Of a stretch of DNA of 64,000 nt, positions 9,601 through 16,616 are shown in pieces. The notes beneath the pieces were generated by a model. The model ran no database searches and was not told the origin of the DNA. It saw only the letters and a program-made list of their open reading frames with translations. Source of the DNA: Streptomyces canus 299MFChir4.1 (GTDB lineage Bacteria; Actinomycetota; Actinomycetes; Streptomycetales; Streptomycetaceae); contig NZ_KB911582.1 in assembly GCF_000383615.1 (NCBI RefSeq), positions 207,271-271,270 on the forward strand. Direction: 5' to 3'. Position 1 is the first letter of the stretch. Each line of letters opens with the position of its first letter. The position numbers and the translations under genes are program-made.

Positions 9601-11068
9601 CGTCGGAGCGGGTCGCCTTGAAGACCAGCTCGTCGAGCGCGTCCGAGAAGCCGTCGGCGACCGCGTACAGATGCAGGCCCGAGTCGGTGCGCAGGCGCTC
9701 GCTCAGGGCACTTCGCTGGGTGGCGGGAGGCTGACCGGTGAGGATCAGGTACGCGACCGCGCCGAGCCCGAACATGTCCAGGTCGGCCGGATCGGCGTAC
9801 GGCTGGTCGGTCTCGGGGGCGAGATAGAGGCGGGCCGCGTCCTCGATCAGAGCCGCGTCGAGCGCCGAACCGCCGATGGACCGGAAGAAGGTGGCATTGC
9901 TGTCGAAGTCTCGGGCCGCTGTCTGCCAGTCGGTGATGCGCAGTTCGGGGCGCGTCCCGTCGGAGCGGAAGGAGACGTAGACGGAACTGGCCGCCAGGGC
10001 CCGGTGGTAGAGGGCGCGATTGTGCGCGTAGCGGACCGCTTCGGCGAGCTGCCGTACGAGGTCGAGGCGGATCTCGGGGGTGAGCTTGCCACCGTAGGTC
10101 GCCAGGTACTGGTCGAGGCGCAGGTCCGTGTGCTTGTGGCGGAAGAGGATCGCCGGCCCGCCCTGGTGCTCCCGGATCTCGACGGCCTCGACGATCCCGC
10201 GGTGCGTGATGCCCTGGAGTACCTGGTACTCACGGCGGGCCGCGCGATCGGTCGACTTCTTCGCCGCCTCAGTGGCCATGTGGCCGACCAGGTAAATGCG
10301 GACGCGGCCCTCCTCCTGCACAAGTCCGTCGTCGCGCGTTGCCAGGCGGTCCTCCCAGGACTGCCCGCGGTCCAGGGGATGCGGCTGCAGTTTCCAGGCG
10401 TCGCCGAACCGGAGATGGGCCGTGGACTGCTGCACGCCGATGGCCTTCAGCAGACGCGGCAGCGCGTCCCGAGAGAAGTCGGGCGTGATGCGACGGTCGG
10501 GGCGGTCCGGCGGCAGCCCGAGGAAGTCCTGCCAGATGCGCTTCAGACCGGTGGGGCGGTCGTCGCGCCCGTAAACCTTGACTCTTTGGACATCGTCAAG
10601 ATGGCTCTCGAGGTCCGGAGCCGAGAGGAAGATCGCCGGTTCCACACGCGGCACCGACCGTTCCGGGATGCCCAGCTTGCGCGCCGCCCACAGGAGCCTG
10701 CTCTTGAGGTCCTTCGACTTGGCGTCGTTGAAGTGGAGTGGGTTGTTGATCGTCCGGGTGCGGTCGGAACCTCGGAAGTTCCAGGTCGATCCGCTGTTCT
10801 CCAGTCGCCCTGGATGGCTCTTGATCTCGACGAGGTAGAGGCCAGCCGGCACCGCGATCAGCAGGTCGCACTCGTTGATACGGCCCGACTGCGCGGTGAA
10901 GGAGAACGTGGCCCAGGCCCGATACGGCTCAGCGGCCGGCATCAGGCGACGTACGTGGTCGAGAGCGTCCTGCTCCCAGGGGTACGGGGAGGGCCGGTCC
11001 TGGAACCATTGCTGCACCGGACGCGGCGGTGCCGGCTTGGGCACCGGGCGCGGGCCTCCTGCCGTCAC
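6656..11068 (-). CDS. pglW: BREX-2 NERD-domain serine/threonine kinase PglW
   Basis: A 1,470-residue kinase of the BREX type 2 (Pgl) system. The N-terminus carries a NERD nuclease-related fold with the D...E-x-K pattern (ECDLLIAV ... LVEIKSHPG). Two kinase-like lobes follow. In the first, the catalytic loop reads YHRALAASS (H355-R-A), lacking the catalytic aspartate, so it is probably a pseudokinase. In the second, HRDLKPDN is intact at H662-R-D, while the metal-binding DFG is DFS at D686. After about residue 830 come helix-hairpin-like and long C-terminal regions typical of the family. The GTG start at 11068 has GGAGG about 8 bases upstream. Family knowledge: PglW is needed for phage-growth limitation in Streptomyces and autophosphorylates. 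The gene is convergent with the KGGVGR cassette, only 44 bases away. Confidence 0.93.
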   Translation of the reverse strand: MTAGGPRPVPKPAPPRPVQQWFQDRPSPYPWEQDALDHVRRLMPAAEPYRAWATFSFTAQSGRINECDLLIAVPAGLYLVEIKSHPGRLENSGSTWNFRGSDRTRTINNPLHFNDAKSKDLKSRLLWAARKLGIPERSVPRVEPAIFLSAPDLESHLDDVQRVKVYGRDDRPTGLKRIWQDFLGLPPDRPDRRITPDFSRDALPRLLKAIGVQQSTAHLRFGDAWKLQPHPLDRGQSWEDRLATRDDGLVQEEGRVRIYLVGHMATEAAKKSTDRAARREYQVLQGITHRGIVEAVEIREHQGGPAILFRHKHTDLRLDQYLATYGGKLTPEIRLDLVRQLAEAVRYAHNRALYHRALAASSVYVSFRSDGTRPELRITDWQTAARDFDSNATFFRSIGGSALDAALIEDAARLYLAPETDQPYADPADLDMFGLGAVAYLILTGQPPATQRSALSERLRTDSGLHLYAVADGFSDALDELVFKATRSDVNERLGSAEEFLDLLDRAERASVLPEAPTAIGVDPLEALPGQSLDTEWSVRRVLGTGATARALLVERAVEDEDGDVQIDEWVFKVALDEQKAERLRAEAGVLKEVGGGAIVQLRGEGLREIAGRTVLQLEYAGEQSLGARLRGKGKLTYHELERFGDDLFRAMDQLAANGVLHRDLKPDNFGIHHSKDRIWRLKLFDFSLADASERDIKAGTRGYLDPFLGSMRRPYYDDHAERYAAAVTLHEMAGGERPMWGDGQVDPLTNESAELYVASELFEPALNDGLTSFFRRALHRDTEQRFDTLRQMHDEWREVFRAADATKPATTPATVGTQAEDAEEARDAAAEAADAETLLEAAGLSPRAVSVAHGLGATNVGELLNVQPYAISKARGAGALVRKELNRRRKQWAVALRQPSGADVRPALPAARTDGDSEPDGPLVLSIDDMAARLTPEPGRKGSHRAPVVRLTLGLPPEEGGLSPLGPWPVQARIADHLKIKQPPVSRHHRIEIKQWAEADWLGRVRDELVEIVTAAGRVMTAQEAAAELRVRHGAGDDTPERTLARALAVVRAATEAELWDGEGAEQHEPRLAVHRRGDTVLIAGESLPGTDDPSPRELADYAAELGTEAERLARQEPLPGRAAVIRDLRAVPAPEGFAPLADTRLVALAAAVAVGTEVTPRLELYPRDLSLDRALRVSQAGAGVRRDRGITVAELLARLRARFPVLDALSGEREPTYVELEDPLREARFELRYDTKLERFFPPALESVGQWTSTGTGTSYLSPGRGVPAVAEVDGDPHAATRARLASSVQRGGFLALTVKGSRLPGAAEAVAAAFPVEGVDLGREFLAEFRALAAAKGQDWEKVLRADASSAPGQIKRGLASFVRAVWVRLEAVLLERAAAPRTVLFLHDAGLLARYWAEGGHDLLVRLQTAARRPADDPHGLWLLCPVDTRTQVPHLDGRTVEVIGGDGERAYLDGDFLAAVAVAAA

Positions 11069-11449
11069 CGTTCGACCTCCGCTGTCTCCTCACGCCCTTC
11101 CGGGCCAAAATCCCTGGTCGACCTTACCGCGCCCCACTGACAGGCAGCATCCGTTTGGCTTGCTCCCAAGGTGGACGGGCAGGCGGCGGCCGTCGAAGAC
11201 GGTGTCCGCTCCCACTGCCTGCGGGGAAGACCGTCTGGACCGGTCTCAACCTCTAACTCCAATCGGATGCCGGGCCGTTGGCCCGATCGGGGGTGTGCCC
11301 TGTGAGATAGGCTTTTACTGCTGCGCACCTTCCCGGAGGGTACGAGGCGGAGTCCACGGTCCAGTCCACTGGCCCGTGAGTGACGAATGGGGCGGATGCC
11401 CGGTAGGGCGGTCCTACCATTCCGAACTCACACCATGGAGTGGGCCTTT
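11069..11449. other. intergenic region between pglW and the small membrane gene
   Basis: About 380 bases with no convincing gene. It contains the pglW ribosome binding site (GGAGG on the minus strand near 11079) and should hold a divergent promoter region. I saw no strong hairpin, repeat or RNA motif. Several short open frames cross it but none has a ribosome binding site or a recognisable product. Confidence 0.5.
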
Positions 11450-11578
11450 ATGGAACCGGTCGAGTACAAGCCTGCGCGTCGTCCCTGGATCCGCGAGATC
11501 CTGGCCGGCGCCGCCGCGGGTGTGATCTCCAGCCTCGTGTTGGAGGCACTAGCGGTGGCAGCGCGCCACCTCATCTGA
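11450..11578 (+). CDS. 42-residue single-pass membrane protein, unknown function
   Basis: A very small protein, beginning MEPVEYKPARRPW and ending in one hydrophobic helix of about 20 residues (ILAGAAAGVISSLVLEALAV), then RHLI. A short basic and aromatic N-terminus followed by one membrane helix is the architecture of small membrane toxins, and equally of regulatory micropeptides. I chose ATG 11450, with GGAG about 12 bases upstream; an ATG at 11435 is also in frame. It sits alone between pglW and the first helicase paralogue, on the opposite strand from both. Nothing identifies its function and it may be spurious. Confidence 0.4.
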   Translation: MEPVEYKPARRPWIREILAGAAAGVISSLVLEALAVAARHLI

Positions 11579-11650
11579 GGCAGGCATGTGGCGGGCCCGG
11601 CGAGCCCGCCACTCTTCAGCCTGTCTGGCTTCCGCCATCACGAGGATCCG

Positions 11651-13759
11651 TCAGAAGAGCAGTTCCTGCCCGGGAGTGGTGTCGTGGCCCTTCCTCTTCG
11701 GGCTGGGGAGATGCGGTATCCGCGCCTCGGCAGGGAGGTTTTCCCAAGTGGGCCGCAGGCCGTGTATCTGCACGTCACCTACGCGGCTCTTGAGATACAC
11801 CTGTGTCTCCTCATCCGTGGAGTACAGCACCGTCGCCCGGCTCGCCCTGGTCATGAGCACGTGGTACGCGTGCCGAACACATCGCGCGAACTCCTCCTCT
11901 TTTTCTTCCTCGCTTCCCTTCCCCTCACGGAGCTTCATGTCGAATGAACCGGGCACTTTGACGCGTTTGACCTTGCTTTCCGGGTCCTCACGCCACTGCC
12001 CCTTGCGGTAGACCCAGCGGTCGCCGCGTCTCACCATGTCGTCGCCGAGGATCACCCCGCACCAGTCCCACTCAAGGCCCTGAGCCGTGTAGACGCAGCC
12101 GATCTGGTTGATGCCATACGGGTGCACTGACCATTTCGTGGACGGGGGCACCGCTCCGTTCTCTCGGAAGGAGTCGCCTTTAGCGTTCCACGGTCGGTGC
12201 CAGTCTCCGATCCGCACGTCTGCCTCCAGGCGAGCGGCCTTCCCCTTTCCTACCGGTTCGGTCCACGGCCAGCAGAAGCCGGCCACCATCCGAGCTGTCG
12301 CTCCCGCCTCCGCCTCGGTCCTGATGATGTACTCGAGTTCCTCTGGACTGTCTGCCACTTCGACATGCATCAAACCGTCGGGGGTCCACTCGGTGGTTCC
12401 TGCCTCGATGTCGAGGACAGCCCGCACCCAGCGGATGTAGGCGTCGCTTCCCCCGCAGCGCCATTCCTCCCTGAGCCCATAGCGGAGTGGAGTGATTCCC
12501 CGCGCTCTTGCAGCTCCCTCAATCAGGCTCGCCGTTCCGACTTCCTTGGGGCGCACAGACTGGCTCTCGTCGAGAAAGAACACCGTGAGGCGCGAGGCAT
12601 CGAGCAGATCGTCCACCTGAGGCTGTTTGCCCGACTTCTCTTCTCGTTGGTACATGTCGATGGTTCGCTCTCTCACGCGATGCGCCTCGTCGCAGATGAG
12701 GACGTCCAAGGGAGGGTCCGGAGGCGTCACGAAGTGGCTGAAATAGGCGAACCTCTTCCTGAACTCCTTGTCGGTGTAGCCCACCTGCTCCTGGAGCGCC
12801 CCGTTGAAGGCACGGCTGCCGCTGGCGTACTTCACCGTATGGCCAGCTGCCTCGAAATCGGCCCTGAGCTGTAGCCCCACCGCGCTCTTCCCGGTACCTG
12901 CACCACCCGTCACGATGAACACCGCGCGTCCGTCGTCCGGCGGCGGAGCAGGCTCATCGGGATTGCCGAGAACCAGGGCGGCCCGCTGCAGAACACTCGC
13001 CGCCACTCTCTTCTGCTGCCCCCGCAGGGTGAACACCGTGTCCTCTCCGCGAGATCTGATCATCGCGTCGAGAAGCGGCGTGTTGCGCAGGTTCATGAAC
13101 CGCAGGAGTTGCTCGGCCTCCGAAGCCCCGCCGTCCTCCGCGAAATGCCGACGCAGGTCCGCAAGGAGCAGGCCACGACTGTCCTGGGTGTACACACGCT
13201 CATAGGCTCCAGTCGGCGCCAACGTATCGAGCAGCGGTCGAACCGAGTCGTCGGTGGCATTGTGCAGGTACGCGAATCCGCCGCATTCGACCGTGATGCC
13301 GCGCAGCGGTCCCTGGTCTCCAGTGAACAGTTGGTATGTGTGCCTGAGTTGCAACGCAGGGTGCTTCTTGGGCTTCTTGTATCCCGGCACCCTCACGAGC
13401 TCCGCGGTGGCAGCTTCCACCCGCGTCACCATTGACCATCTCTTCAGCTCGACGAGTTGGAACGACGGCAGACGCGTCTCGGGGTGTCGCCCGACAAGCA
13501 CCACGTCAATGAGGGGCGGCTCCCCCTTCTTCGGTTCGTCGACCGTCGCCGCGCACTCGACGACCATCTCGACGTTGCCCCGCTCCGCCTCGACCAGGTC
13601 TTCAGCCAACTCGACCAGGCTCTCGGCCCATGCCTCCCGTTCGGTATCGGACACGTCGCGCCCTCGGAAGTACCGGTATCTGGCGGCGAGATGCGGTAGC
13701 ATCCGCCGCCTTGAGTTCAGAGTGAGCAGGTCCTGCGCAGACAGCCTCAGCAGGAGCAT
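11651..13759 (-). CDS. DUF2075-type nuclease-helicase fusion, paralogue A
   Basis: A 702-residue P-loop protein of the DUF2075 (Schlafen-like, superfamily 1 helicase) group. The N-terminal part has a PD-(D/E)xK-like nuclease pattern, D85 ... E104-L-K106. The helicase core has Walker A GGAGTGKS with K291 and Walker B CDEAHRV with D357, then YTAQGLEWDWCGVILG near the C-terminus, a late SF1 motif. ATG 13759 is chosen because it directly follows a structured leader, and the resulting N-terminus (MLLLRLSAQ) lines up with that of paralogue B (MLFRASAK). A GTG 27 bases upstream would start inside the leader hairpin. Its neighbours are BREX and McrBC genes, which suggests a role in nucleic-acid defence, but no substrate is known. 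It could also act in repair. Confidence 0.8.
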   Translation of the reverse strand: MLLLRLSAQDLLTLNSRRRMLPHLAARYRYFRGRDVSDTEREAWAESLVELAEDLVEAERGNVEMVVECAATVDEPKKGEPPLIDVVLVGRHPETRLPSFQLVELKRWSMVTRVEAATAELVRVPGYKKPKKHPALQLRHTYQLFTGDQGPLRGITVECGGFAYLHNATDDSVRPLLDTLAPTGAYERVYTQDSRGLLLADLRRHFAEDGGASEAEQLLRFMNLRNTPLLDAMIRSRGEDTVFTLRGQQKRVAASVLQRAALVLGNPDEPAPPPDDGRAVFIVTGGAGTGKSAVGLQLRADFEAAGHTVKYASGSRAFNGALQEQVGYTDKEFRKRFAYFSHFVTPPDPPLDVLICDEAHRVRERTIDMYQREEKSGKQPQVDDLLDASRLTVFFLDESQSVRPKEVGTASLIEGAARARGITPLRYGLREEWRCGGSDAYIRWVRAVLDIEAGTTEWTPDGLMHVEVADSPEELEYIIRTEAEAGATARMVAGFCWPWTEPVGKGKAARLEADVRIGDWHRPWNAKGDSFRENGAVPPSTKWSVHPYGINQIGCVYTAQGLEWDWCGVILGDDMVRRGDRWVYRKGQWREDPESKVKRVKVPGSFDMKLREGKGSEEEKEEEFARCVRHAYHVLMTRASRATVLYSTDEETQVYLKSRVGDVQIHGLRPTWENLPAEARIPHLPSPKRKGHDTTPGQELLF

Positions 13760-13842
13760 GGACACGAGGTGGTTCCCCCAGGGCACGAGTGACTCGTGCG
13801 GGTGGGGGCGTGTCCTCGCGTAGAGGAAGCCCGTCGGGCCGC
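13760..13842 (-). promoter_or_regulatory. structured 5' leader A, pairs with the Shine-Dalgarno of paralogue A
   Basis: Read on the minus strand, the leader starts with GCGGCCCGACGGGCTTCC. GGACAC (13815-13810) can pair with GTGTCC (13765-13760), which touches the ATG. CCCCCA (13808-13803) pairs with the Shine-Dalgarno TGGGGG (13780-13775). Inside is an 8-bp hairpin, GCACGAGT/ACTCGTGC, at 13799-13783. A competing hairpin, CCTC/GAGG (13826-13814), shares bases with GGACAC. This is the layout of a translational switch. A near copy precedes the second paralogue. I recognise no known riboswitch class. Confidence 0.65.
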
Positions 13843-13954
13843 AATTGGTACGGGTGATCTTAGGGAGCGCGGTAGCTCACGCGTGCTCCTGCCGCCAACT
13901 CGCGGCTTGTCAGCGGTAAGTTGGCGAAAAAGCTGCGGATTTCAGGCTGGGCGC

Positions 13955-15841
13955 TCACGCCGTGACGGCCACGCGCCGCACAGCACCCACCAGCTCCCGT
14001 AGCTTCTCCTGCGTCTCCCGGTCCGTGGAGTAGAGGACCGTGCCTACCATTCCGCGGGTCAGGAGCACCTTGTACGTGTTGCGGATCAGACGGTCCACGT
14101 CGGCGTCCGGTGTCGAGCGCTTGAATACCGGGTCCTTGGACGCCGTTCGATCCGTCACCCATCGGTCGCCGCGCCACACCAAGTCGGGGCCGATGATGAC
14201 GCCGGACCAGTCGTACTCGAAGCCCTGAGCGGTGTAGACGCAGCCGATCTGGCCGAAGCCCGCCGGGTCCGTGGCCCACAGGGCGGACGGCGGTGCGCCG
14301 GAGACGGAGCGGTCGCCGCGCAGGTTCCAGGGGCGCGCCCAGTCGCCGATCCTCACGTCGTCCGGCAGGGGCTGTCCCGGCTTGGGTTCCGGGGACCAGG
14401 GCCAGCAGTAGCCAGCGGACATGCGAGCACTGTAGTTCTGACCGCGGCGGCCGTCCAGGAAGCTCTCCATCTCCTCCGGGCTCTCAGCCAAAAGGAGTTG
14501 CATGCGGTCATCGGGGTCCCACACGACCGGGCCGCCCGGCTCCAGGCCCAGGAGCCGCACCACCCAGCGCAGATAGGCGTCGCTCCCGCCGCAGCGGAAC
14601 TGGCTCTCAAGCCTGACGACGGGGCAGTTCAGCCCCCTGCGTGCCGCTGCAGCTCGGATGTCTTCCACCGTGCCCATCTCACCCGGGCGCACGACCTGGT
14701 GCTCGTCGAGCAGGAAGACGGGCACTTTGGCCACGTCTATCAGTTCGTCGATTTGCCGCTTGCCGGTCCGGTGCGCGGCCGGTGTGTACCGGTTGGCAGA
14801 TGTCTCACGGACGCGGTGCGCCTCGTCGCAGACCAGGACGTCCAGGCTGTTCTTCTCCGTCGCCATGAAGCTGTTGAAGTACTTGAAGAGCTCCTGCACT
14901 TCGCGCTTCCTGGCACCCGCGACCTTGCGCATCGTCTTGGTGAAGGACTGCGACCCGGTCGCATGCAGGGCCGGGATGCCCCGCCGGTACAACTCACCGA
15001 GCAGGGACAGCGCGATCACGCTCTTGCCGGTGCCAGGACCACCGGTGATGACCACGACTTCCTTGTGGTCGGACCGCTGGGCCTTGCGTACCGCGTTGAG
15101 CACCTTGCGGTAGGCGACTTGCTGTTCGTCGAGGAGCACGAACTGCTCCCTCTCACGGACTTCCTGAGCGGCGACCGCCATCAGCTGCTTCGACGGGACC
15201 GTCTTGCCCGCGAGCAGCGCGTCGGCGGCTGCGGCGCCCGGATGCTCAGGGCTGAGCCGGGCACGAAGGTAGTCGATGAACCCACCACGGGTGTCACCCG
15301 CGAACAACTGGCCCCACTCGTCGGACTCGATCTCGCGCAGTGCACCCACATCGAACTCGGTTGCGTTGTGCAGTAAAGCCACTCCCCCGACCCGCTCCGG
15401 GTGTCCGGCGACAGCGCCGTTGAAGTTGACGAGGTATTCGCAGTAGCGGCGCACCTGCTCGATGGGGTTGAGGACCGGCTGAGTATAGGAAGGGACGTGG
15501 CAAAGGACCGGGTCGTCCTCATCGGGGACGACATCGCTCCATTGCTTGAGCTCCACCACGACATAGGAGGGGTCGCCCGTGCGTGGGTGTATTCCGGCGA
15601 GGACCGCGTCGGCTCGCTTGCTGTTCATCGGGAGCGCGTACTCCAGCATGACCTCGACGTCACCGAGACCCGCTTCATTGAGCGCGGCGGTCAGCGCGGG
15701 AATGCTCCGTTCCCAGGACCGCGCCTCCGAGGAGTTGGGCCGATAGCCGTGCATGTGGGCGAACTGCTCGGTGAGGTGGAGGTAGAGCGAACTGTCGAGC
15801 GCCATGGCGGCGACCGTTTTCGCAGACGCGCGGAACAGCAA
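13955..15841 (-). CDS. DUF2075-type nuclease-helicase fusion, paralogue B
   Basis: A 628-residue paralogue of the gene at 11651-13759, with the same domain order. It has a nuclease-like D78 ... E97-L-K99 site, Walker A GGPGTGKS with K273, Walker B CDEAHRV, a conserved RCGGSDAYLRW segment shared with paralogue A, and the late motif YTAQGFEYDWSGVIIG. The two proteins are clearly homologous but strongly diverged, so the duplication is old. The start is TTG at 15841, an uncommon codon, chosen because GGGGGA lies 5 bases upstream and the N-terminus then aligns with paralogue A. No ATG or GTG sits at a comparable place. The gene is upstream of paralogue A on the same strand, 195 bases apart, each with its own leader. 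A defence role is inferred from the neighbourhood. Confidence 0.8.
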   Translation of the reverse strand: MLFRASAKTVAAMALDSSLYLHLTEQFAHMHGYRPNSSEARSWERSIPALTAALNEAGLGDVEVMLEYALPMNSKRADAVLAGIHPRTGDPSYVVVELKQWSDVVPDEDDPVLCHVPSYTQPVLNPIEQVRRYCEYLVNFNGAVAGHPERVGGVALLHNATEFDVGALREIESDEWGQLFAGDTRGGFIDYLRARLSPEHPGAAAADALLAGKTVPSKQLMAVAAQEVREREQFVLLDEQQVAYRKVLNAVRKAQRSDHKEVVVITGGPGTGKSVIALSLLGELYRRGIPALHATGSQSFTKTMRKVAGARKREVQELFKYFNSFMATEKNSLDVLVCDEAHRVRETSANRYTPAAHRTGKRQIDELIDVAKVPVFLLDEHQVVRPGEMGTVEDIRAAAARRGLNCPVVRLESQFRCGGSDAYLRWVVRLLGLEPGGPVVWDPDDRMQLLLAESPEEMESFLDGRRGQNYSARMSAGYCWPWSPEPKPGQPLPDDVRIGDWARPWNLRGDRSVSGAPPSALWATDPAGFGQIGCVYTAQGFEYDWSGVIIGPDLVWRGDRWVTDRTASKDPVFKRSTPDADVDRLIRNTYKVLLTRGMVGTVLYSTDRETQEKLRELVGAVRRVAVTA

Positions 15842-15933
15842 GGACTTCCCCCGGGCAGCACGAAATGACTCGTGCGGGTGGGGGCATGTCCTTCAAGACT
15901 CCACCGAGGTGGAGCGGAAGCCCGTCGGGCCGC
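15842..15933 (-). promoter_or_regulatory. structured 5' leader B, pairs with the Shine-Dalgarno of paralogue B
   Basis: Homologue of leader A. It opens with the same 18 bases, GCGGCCCGACGGGCTTCC (15933-15916), then a 6-bp hairpin CTCCAC/GTGGAG (15914-15899) that differs in sequence from the one in A. GGAC (15891-15888) pairs with GTCC (15845-15842) next to the TTG start. CCCCC (15884-15880) pairs with the Shine-Dalgarno GGGGG (15852-15848), and an inner hairpin GCACGA/TCGTGC lies at 15875-15858. Pairing is kept where the sequence differs from A, which argues for selection on the RNA fold. Confidence 0.65.
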
Positions 15934-16290
15934 GATGACGACGGGTTAGAGGTTACCTGGGCGGTGGCGAGGGACAACGACAGGGTTTCGAGGTCGCGGA
16001 GGGCTCCCGCCCCTTACGCCCCTGGCGCCCTCGGACCACGCTAGTCCGGGTTCCCGGTGCTCGCGAGTGATCCGTCGATGCGGCCCTACTCTCGGTCGCC
16101 CTGACGCGGCCGCGTTACGGTCGCGAGCAATCACCGGGCAGCATGGGCCTATCCCTGGGGTCTGGACCATCAATCGCTCAACGGACAACCAACGGCCAAC
16201 AACCCATCCACCGGGGGCCCTTGATCGCTCCCAGACCTCGCGGAACGTACCCCGTCGCCCCGGCGCCCGGTGATCCGGCAGGATGACGCC
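15934..16290. other. intergenic region between paralogue B and the mcrBC remnant
   Basis: About 350 bases. It should hold the promoter of paralogue B on the minus strand and the former mcrB promoter on the plus strand. Short A/C-rich direct-repeat-like text (CGGACAACCAACGGCCAACA) occurs near 16180. No gene, RNA motif or clear terminator was recognised. Confidence 0.4.
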
Positions 16291-16616
16291 ATGACCGACG
16301 GGTTGGACGTGTGGACGACTGCGGCAGGGTTCGACCGGAGCGCTGTGGCCGAGGACGAGGCTTCGGCGGCGGACGAGCGCAAGCAGGTGCTCGGACAGTT
16401 CCCCTTGGAGGAGTGGGCGCGCCTGCCGCTGGAGCGCTACGCGCTGGGTCTGGACCCTTCCCGTTCGGGGACGACGTACTGCCGGATGATCGAGTTCGGC
16501 ACGCCGAACCTGGGCAGTATCAGGGGCGGCAGCGCGGCGAAGCACATCCCGCGCAGGACCTGGCCGCCGCCCTGGCGACCGAGTTCACCAGCGGCGAGCC
16601 GGGCCCCGATGCCTGA
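16291..16616 (+). pseudogene. mcrB: mcrB remnant (large internal deletion)
   Basis: Only the two ends of an McrB-type GTPase/ATPase gene remain. From ATG 16291 about 85 codons match the N-terminal domain typical of actinobacterial McrB partners (WTTAAGFDRSAVAEDE ... FPLEEWARLPLERYALG ... YCRMIEFGTPNLGSIRGGSAAKH). The text then breaks near 16540 and continues in another frame as QDLAAALATEFTSGEPGPDA followed by a stop at 16616, which reads as the normal end of the gene overlapping mcrC. The whole GTPase core, with its Walker motifs, is gone. As it stands the first frame runs on into mcrC, so a fused 527-residue product is possible but would carry no motor domain. Confidence 0.75.

Noticed and set aside
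8876..11140. 754-codon open frame on the plus strand opposite pglW
   Set aside because: It mirrors pglW codons in a high-GC genome, has no ribosome binding site and no recognisable domain.
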